Translations under genes and position numbers: made by a program
Notes under the pieces: generated by a model
The model's database searches: none
Seen by the model: the letters and a program-made list of their open reading frames with translations, nothing else
Told to the model about the DNA's origin: nothing
Source of the DNA: Ficedula albicollis
Lineage: Eukaryota > Chordata > Aves > Passeriformes > Muscicapidae
DNA: 64,000 bases
Reading direction: 5' to 3'
Assembly: GCF_000247815.1 (NCBI RefSeq)
Contig: NC_021681.1
Location: 5,640,713-5,704,712, forward strand
Shown here: piece after piece, positions 60,691-64,000 of the stretch
How positions within the stretch are numbered: the first letter of the stretch is position 1
Layout of the letters: each line of letters starts with the position of its first letter

Positions 60691-61977
60691 AAGTTTTCTT
60701 AATGAAGGGAGGTGATCAGCAAAGTGTCCTCTGGTGGTGCAGGATTCCAGAGCTGGTGGCTGCGAGCATCCAGACAATAAAAAGAGGAAGCAGCAGCAGT
60801 AATGATCCCTCTGTGCTGGCATGGGCAGGAATAAAAGGAACATAATTAATATGATGTGCAGCTCAGATGAATACGAGCCAGAGGAGATTAAAGAAAGCAG
60901 GTGACCCTTAAGTGTTTATCACTCCCAGAGAAAACAGCACAGATGGCTGACTTTGAGGAGACAGCTTGAAACACCAGCTCACCCAGGAGAGAGTTTTGGG
61001 GTGCTGCCTCCAGCCCAGGGCTATGCCCTGTCCCCAGGTCAGTGCCACACCAAAGGGATGGGTGGGGACAGCAGAGGAGCTCTGCAGAGCCAGCCCTTGG
61101 GATGATGGGCTCCTTCCAGCTCCATCTGCTCCAGCAGCCTTTGAGGGATGCCTGGTGAGTGCTCTGGAGGAGGGGATGGGGTGCTGGCAAGGAGAACAGA
61201 TCAGCTTTATCCAGGTCTGATTTTCCTCAGCCACCCTGCTGCTCCCCAAATGGGCTGCAAGGGATAAGGTGGGGCAGGACATGTGGATTTTAGTGATGGC
61301 ATTCAGAGCTGGAGGAAGATAGGAGAAGAAAACCAATCCCATCAGGAAATAGATTTGGAAAAAGCATTTTTCAGCAGCTGCAGCTTGTGTAAACCAGTTT
61401 GGTGCTTCTTTATTTACACCAGCTGGGGATCTGCTCCAGGAGCCTGGGAGGAGTCTCCCTCCTTCCAGGGAGGCAGCGTCCTTTCTTCTGCTTGTATTTC
61501 CATCCAGAGTTCAGCTGTGGTCAGTTCTCTGCTCTGATAGCACAGTAAGGGGGCAGGTGTATTTCCACAGGGCGTGGTGGGCAGGAAAAGCCCCTTTCCT
61601 GACTCCTGAGCTCTCTTGGCCTGCCTCTGGCTTCTTGCACCACTGGTGCTTCCCACAGTGACTCTGAGGAGTGCAAGGAGGGGAAGCTCTTACTCTGTGA
61701 TAGGAGCTGGACATGGAGAGGGAGAGAGAGAGAGAGAGGGAGAGGTGGTCAAGGGTGGAGGAGACCAGCTAAGAGGGATCAAGGCTTCACTGGGACTGGG
61801 GAGCACCCAAGTGAAAGAGCAGACAGCCCTGATCACCAGCACTGAATAGCAACAAAGCTTTCCCGGGCAAACCTGCAATTACTTCCAGGCAGGTCCATCC
61901 AGCTGGGGATGGCAGTGCCTGGGTGGCTCCTCATGCACACACACTTCACCCTGCCCATTATCCTCCCTCCAACTCTG
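60691..61977. other. Noncoding stretch with a GA tract
   Basis: An irregular GA-rich run, 'gagagggagagagagagaga', lies at about 61,716-61,747. A short AT-rich spot at 60,835-60,860 ('cataattaatatgatgtgca') continues the style of the element to its left. No gene. Confidence 0.5.
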
Positions 61978-62155
61978 AACCTCAGGGACACCTTCCACTA
62001 GTCCAGGTTGCTCCAACTCCATCCAACTTGGCCTTGGAGGCTTCCAGGGATCCAGGGGCAGCCACAGCTTCTCTGGGCACCCTGTGCCATGGCCCCATCA
62101 CCCTCACAGGGAAGGATTTCTTCCCAATATCCCACCCAACCCTGCCCTTGTAATC
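61978..62155 (-). mobile_element. CR1 fragment lacking the 3' end
   Basis: 'cagggacaccttccactagt', 'ccaggttgctccaactccat', 'gcagccacagcttctctggg' and 'gaaggatttcttcccaatat' are minus-strand CR1. The terminal 'gaatcatggaatgg' part is missing on the left. Confidence 0.85.
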
Positions 62156-62434
62156 TTAGCTCAGCTCCTGCAGTTTGGAAAGTGTCAGAAGTCCCTCACC
62201 AGCTTTCCCAAAACCCTTCCCACTTGTTCTACCTCCCACAAGGCAGTGAAATGCCTGGAAAGGCTGCTCAGCCTGTGGTAGCCAGGCACAGGTGGTTTTT
62301 TTGCCCAGGCTGATGCCAAGCAGAGCTGCAAGCAGGAGAGGAGACAGCCCAGCCCTGCCAGCACATCCTTATGTTTCATTGTTTAAGCTCTTAAGCTCCT
62401 ATTTGAATTTGAGCTGTAAAACATTGAACTCATT
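62156..62434. other. Noncoding stretch
   Basis: Nothing recognised. Confidence 0.4.
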
Positions 62435-62455
62435 AAAAAAAAAAAAAAAAAAAAA

Positions 62456-62486
<31 letters not shown>

Positions 62487-62491
62487 GGAGA

Positions 62492-62528
<37 letters not shown>
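62435..62528. repeat. A21-G30-A35 sandwich
   Basis: A at 62435-62455, G at 62456-62485, then AGGAGAAT, then A at 62494-62528. It differs from the two at 55.5-56.0 kb by the short mixed segment after the G run. Confidence 0.95.
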
Positions 62529-62530
<2 letters not shown>

Positions 62531-63216
62531 AGCCTTCAGCCCTCCTTAATCCAGAGAGCAGGGCTGGAGAATGTTTCAGGCAGCTGTGACATTGCTGAAT
62601 GGAGGCAGCTTTTCATATTTCCCAGGGCACAGGGATGGAGACCTGTCCCTTTCCCCCAGCAGGAAAGCCAAAGCAGGGTCCTGCCAGGTCTCACGAGTCT
62701 CCTGCCTGGTGCCAGTGCTGCCAGAGGCAGGAAAGGCAGCAGGAAATGTTTCTGTGCTGCTGTTTTTGGCTAGAGAGGGGCCTGCAGTGCAATCCCTGGC
62801 TGGTATTGGAGACTTGAGATATTCCCTGTCACCACAGAGCCACAAAAACCCCCTGACCTCCAGCAGCTGCCTGTGGGGGCTGGAGAGGAAAGGAGGCCAG
62901 TACAGAGCCAGCAAAGGCTGTCTTGGGAAGAGTGCCATGGTGATTGCTGATAATCACCCATAATGATGGCCCAGGAGAGCTCTGTGGCCACAGGGAATCC
63001 ACTGATTGCCAGCCCCTCCTGGTCTGACAGAAAGCAATAAAAGGAAATGTGCTGGAATTCCAAGGCACACCAACGAGTGTGTCCATCCCTGGGTCACAAA
63101 CTGGACATCAGTGATGGCATCTCTTGGCCCACTGCTGGATCTCACCCTGTGCAGGGAAATAACCCAGTCAGGGGCTGCTGAGGCTTTCCTTGGCAAGAGT
63201 TCAATCCATTTCCAGA
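62529..63216. other. Noncoding stretch
   Basis: No repeat or gene recognised. Confidence 0.45.
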
Positions 63217-63800
63217 GAATCTCAGAATGGTTTGGGTTGGATGGGACCTTAAAACCCATCCAGTCTCACCCCCTGTCATGGACAGGGACACCTTCCACTG
63301 TCCCAGGTTGCTCCAAGCCCTGTCCAGCCTGGCCCTGGACACTGCCAGGGATCCAGGGGCAGCCACAGCTTCTCTGTGCCAGGGCCTCACCTCCTTCATA
63401 GCCAGGAATTTTTTTCCCAATATCCCATCTAAAGCTTCTCTCTGTCAATGGGAAGCCATTCCCTTTTGTCCTGGCACTCCAGACCTTTGGAAATATTCTC
63501 TCTCCATCTTTCCTGCAGCTCCTTCAGGCACTGGAAGGCCACACTGAGGTCACCCCAAAGCTTCTCCAGGCTGAGCAATCCCAGCTCTCTCAGCCTTTCC
63601 TCCCAGCAGAGCTGCTCCATCCTCTGCCCATCCTGGTGCCTCCTCTGGCTCCACATCCTTCCTGTGCTGGGCCCCAGGGCTGGGGCAGCTCTGCAGGTGG
63701 GGTCTCACCTGAGTGGGGCAGAGGGGCAGAATCCCAGTCTTTTTGCTGGGGATCAGCCCAGGGCACAGAGGATTTCTGGGATGGGACCTGTCCAGCTCCC
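63217..63800 (-). mobile_element. Longest CR1 fragment in the window, about 580 bp
   Basis: 'gaatctcagaatggtttggg', 'accccctgtcatggacaggg', 'tgctccaagccctgtccagc', 'gcagccacagcttctctgtg', 'gcttctccaggctgagcaat', 'catccttcctgtgctgggcc' and 'ggtggggtctcacctgagtg' follow CR1 from its 3' end back into the end of ORF2. Minus strand. The reading frame of the ORF2 remnant is not intact. Confidence 0.9.
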
Positions 63801-63887
63801 CAGCCTGGCCCAGCCCCTGTGGTTCTGTGCCCTCCTGGCAGAAAAAGATGTGATAAATGTGGTAATCAGGTGGGAAATGGGATTTTT

Positions 63888-63994
63888 TTTGGGGAGGGCA
63901 GCTGGAGGGATGGGAGCCAGCACTGCAGTGAAGGGATGTGACTTTGGGGAGGGCAGCTGGAGGGATGGGAGCCAGCACTGCAGCTGCTCACAGC
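63888..63994. repeat. 55-bp tandem duplication at the right edge
   Basis: 'ggggagggcagctggaggga' at 63891 recurs at 63946. Both copies run on through 'tgggagccagcactgcag' and then diverge. Confidence 0.92.
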
Positions 63995-64000
63995 TGGAGC

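Overview
The window looks like vertebrate, specifically avian, noncoding DNA, most likely from a songbird or other neoavian. The main evidence is at least 20 fragments of the CR1 non-LTR retrotransposon. These carry the family's 3' signature, read as 'gaatcatggaatggtttggg...gaagggacctt' on one strand and 'ccatggcagggg...ggtcccttccaa' on the other. Two solo endogenous-retrovirus LTRs of one family and several very long microsatellites fit the same picture. I found no protein-coding gene, no convincing exon, no tRNA or rRNA gene, no CRISPR array and no prokaryote-style operon. Every long open frame comes from a microsatellite, a homopolymer or a CR1 fragment. The window is probably intergenic or inside a large intron. 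The host gene cannot be named from this sequence.

Layout. 1-6.1 kb: CR1 pieces and a perfect 919-bp tandem duplication (234-2071). 6.16-6.81 kb: a complete solo LTR on the minus strand. 8.4-8.8 kb: a 426-bp pure G run. 9.5-13.4 kb: a CR1 and a candidate conserved noncoding element. 13.45-15.44 kb: a CR1 interrupted by a perfect 811-bp tandem duplication. 16.6-27 kb: a TTTTTC microsatellite, CR1 pieces and several AT-rich, TAAT-rich patches. 28.8-29.6 kb: a perfect AATAG array of 167 copies. 30.17-30.42 kb: a G run ending in a 61-base N gap. 34.2-34.7 kb: a second solo LTR, plus strand, whose centre is a 245-bp G run. 36.65-37.42 kb: a purine-only AAGGAG array. 38-40.3 kb: the densest block of regulatory-looking AT-rich sequence. 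42.2-43.7 kb: two plus-strand CR1 tails around a CpG-island-like patch. 44.5-44.8 kb: an ATT array. 49.2-49.7 kb: another strong regulatory candidate. 52.0-52.9 kb: two G runs, one of 657 bp. 55.4-56.0 kb: a regulatory-looking patch holding two poly(A)-poly(G)-poly(A) sandwiches. 56.4-64 kb: more CR1, regulatory candidates, a third sandwich and a small tandem duplication at the right edge.

The best-supported unusual result concerns sequence integrity. All eight G runs of 30 bases or more lie on the plus strand and there is no matching C run. Two are bracketed by direct duplications of their flanks. One sits exactly where the sister LTR carries about 390 bp of U3 sequence with three tandem repeats. 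This indicates that the G runs are assembly fill rather than chromosome. The best biological candidates are the conserved-looking noncoding patches, an orphan CpG-rich segment and a habit of short (29-104 bp) tandem duplications, several inside CR1. I did not find evidence for a new functional system.
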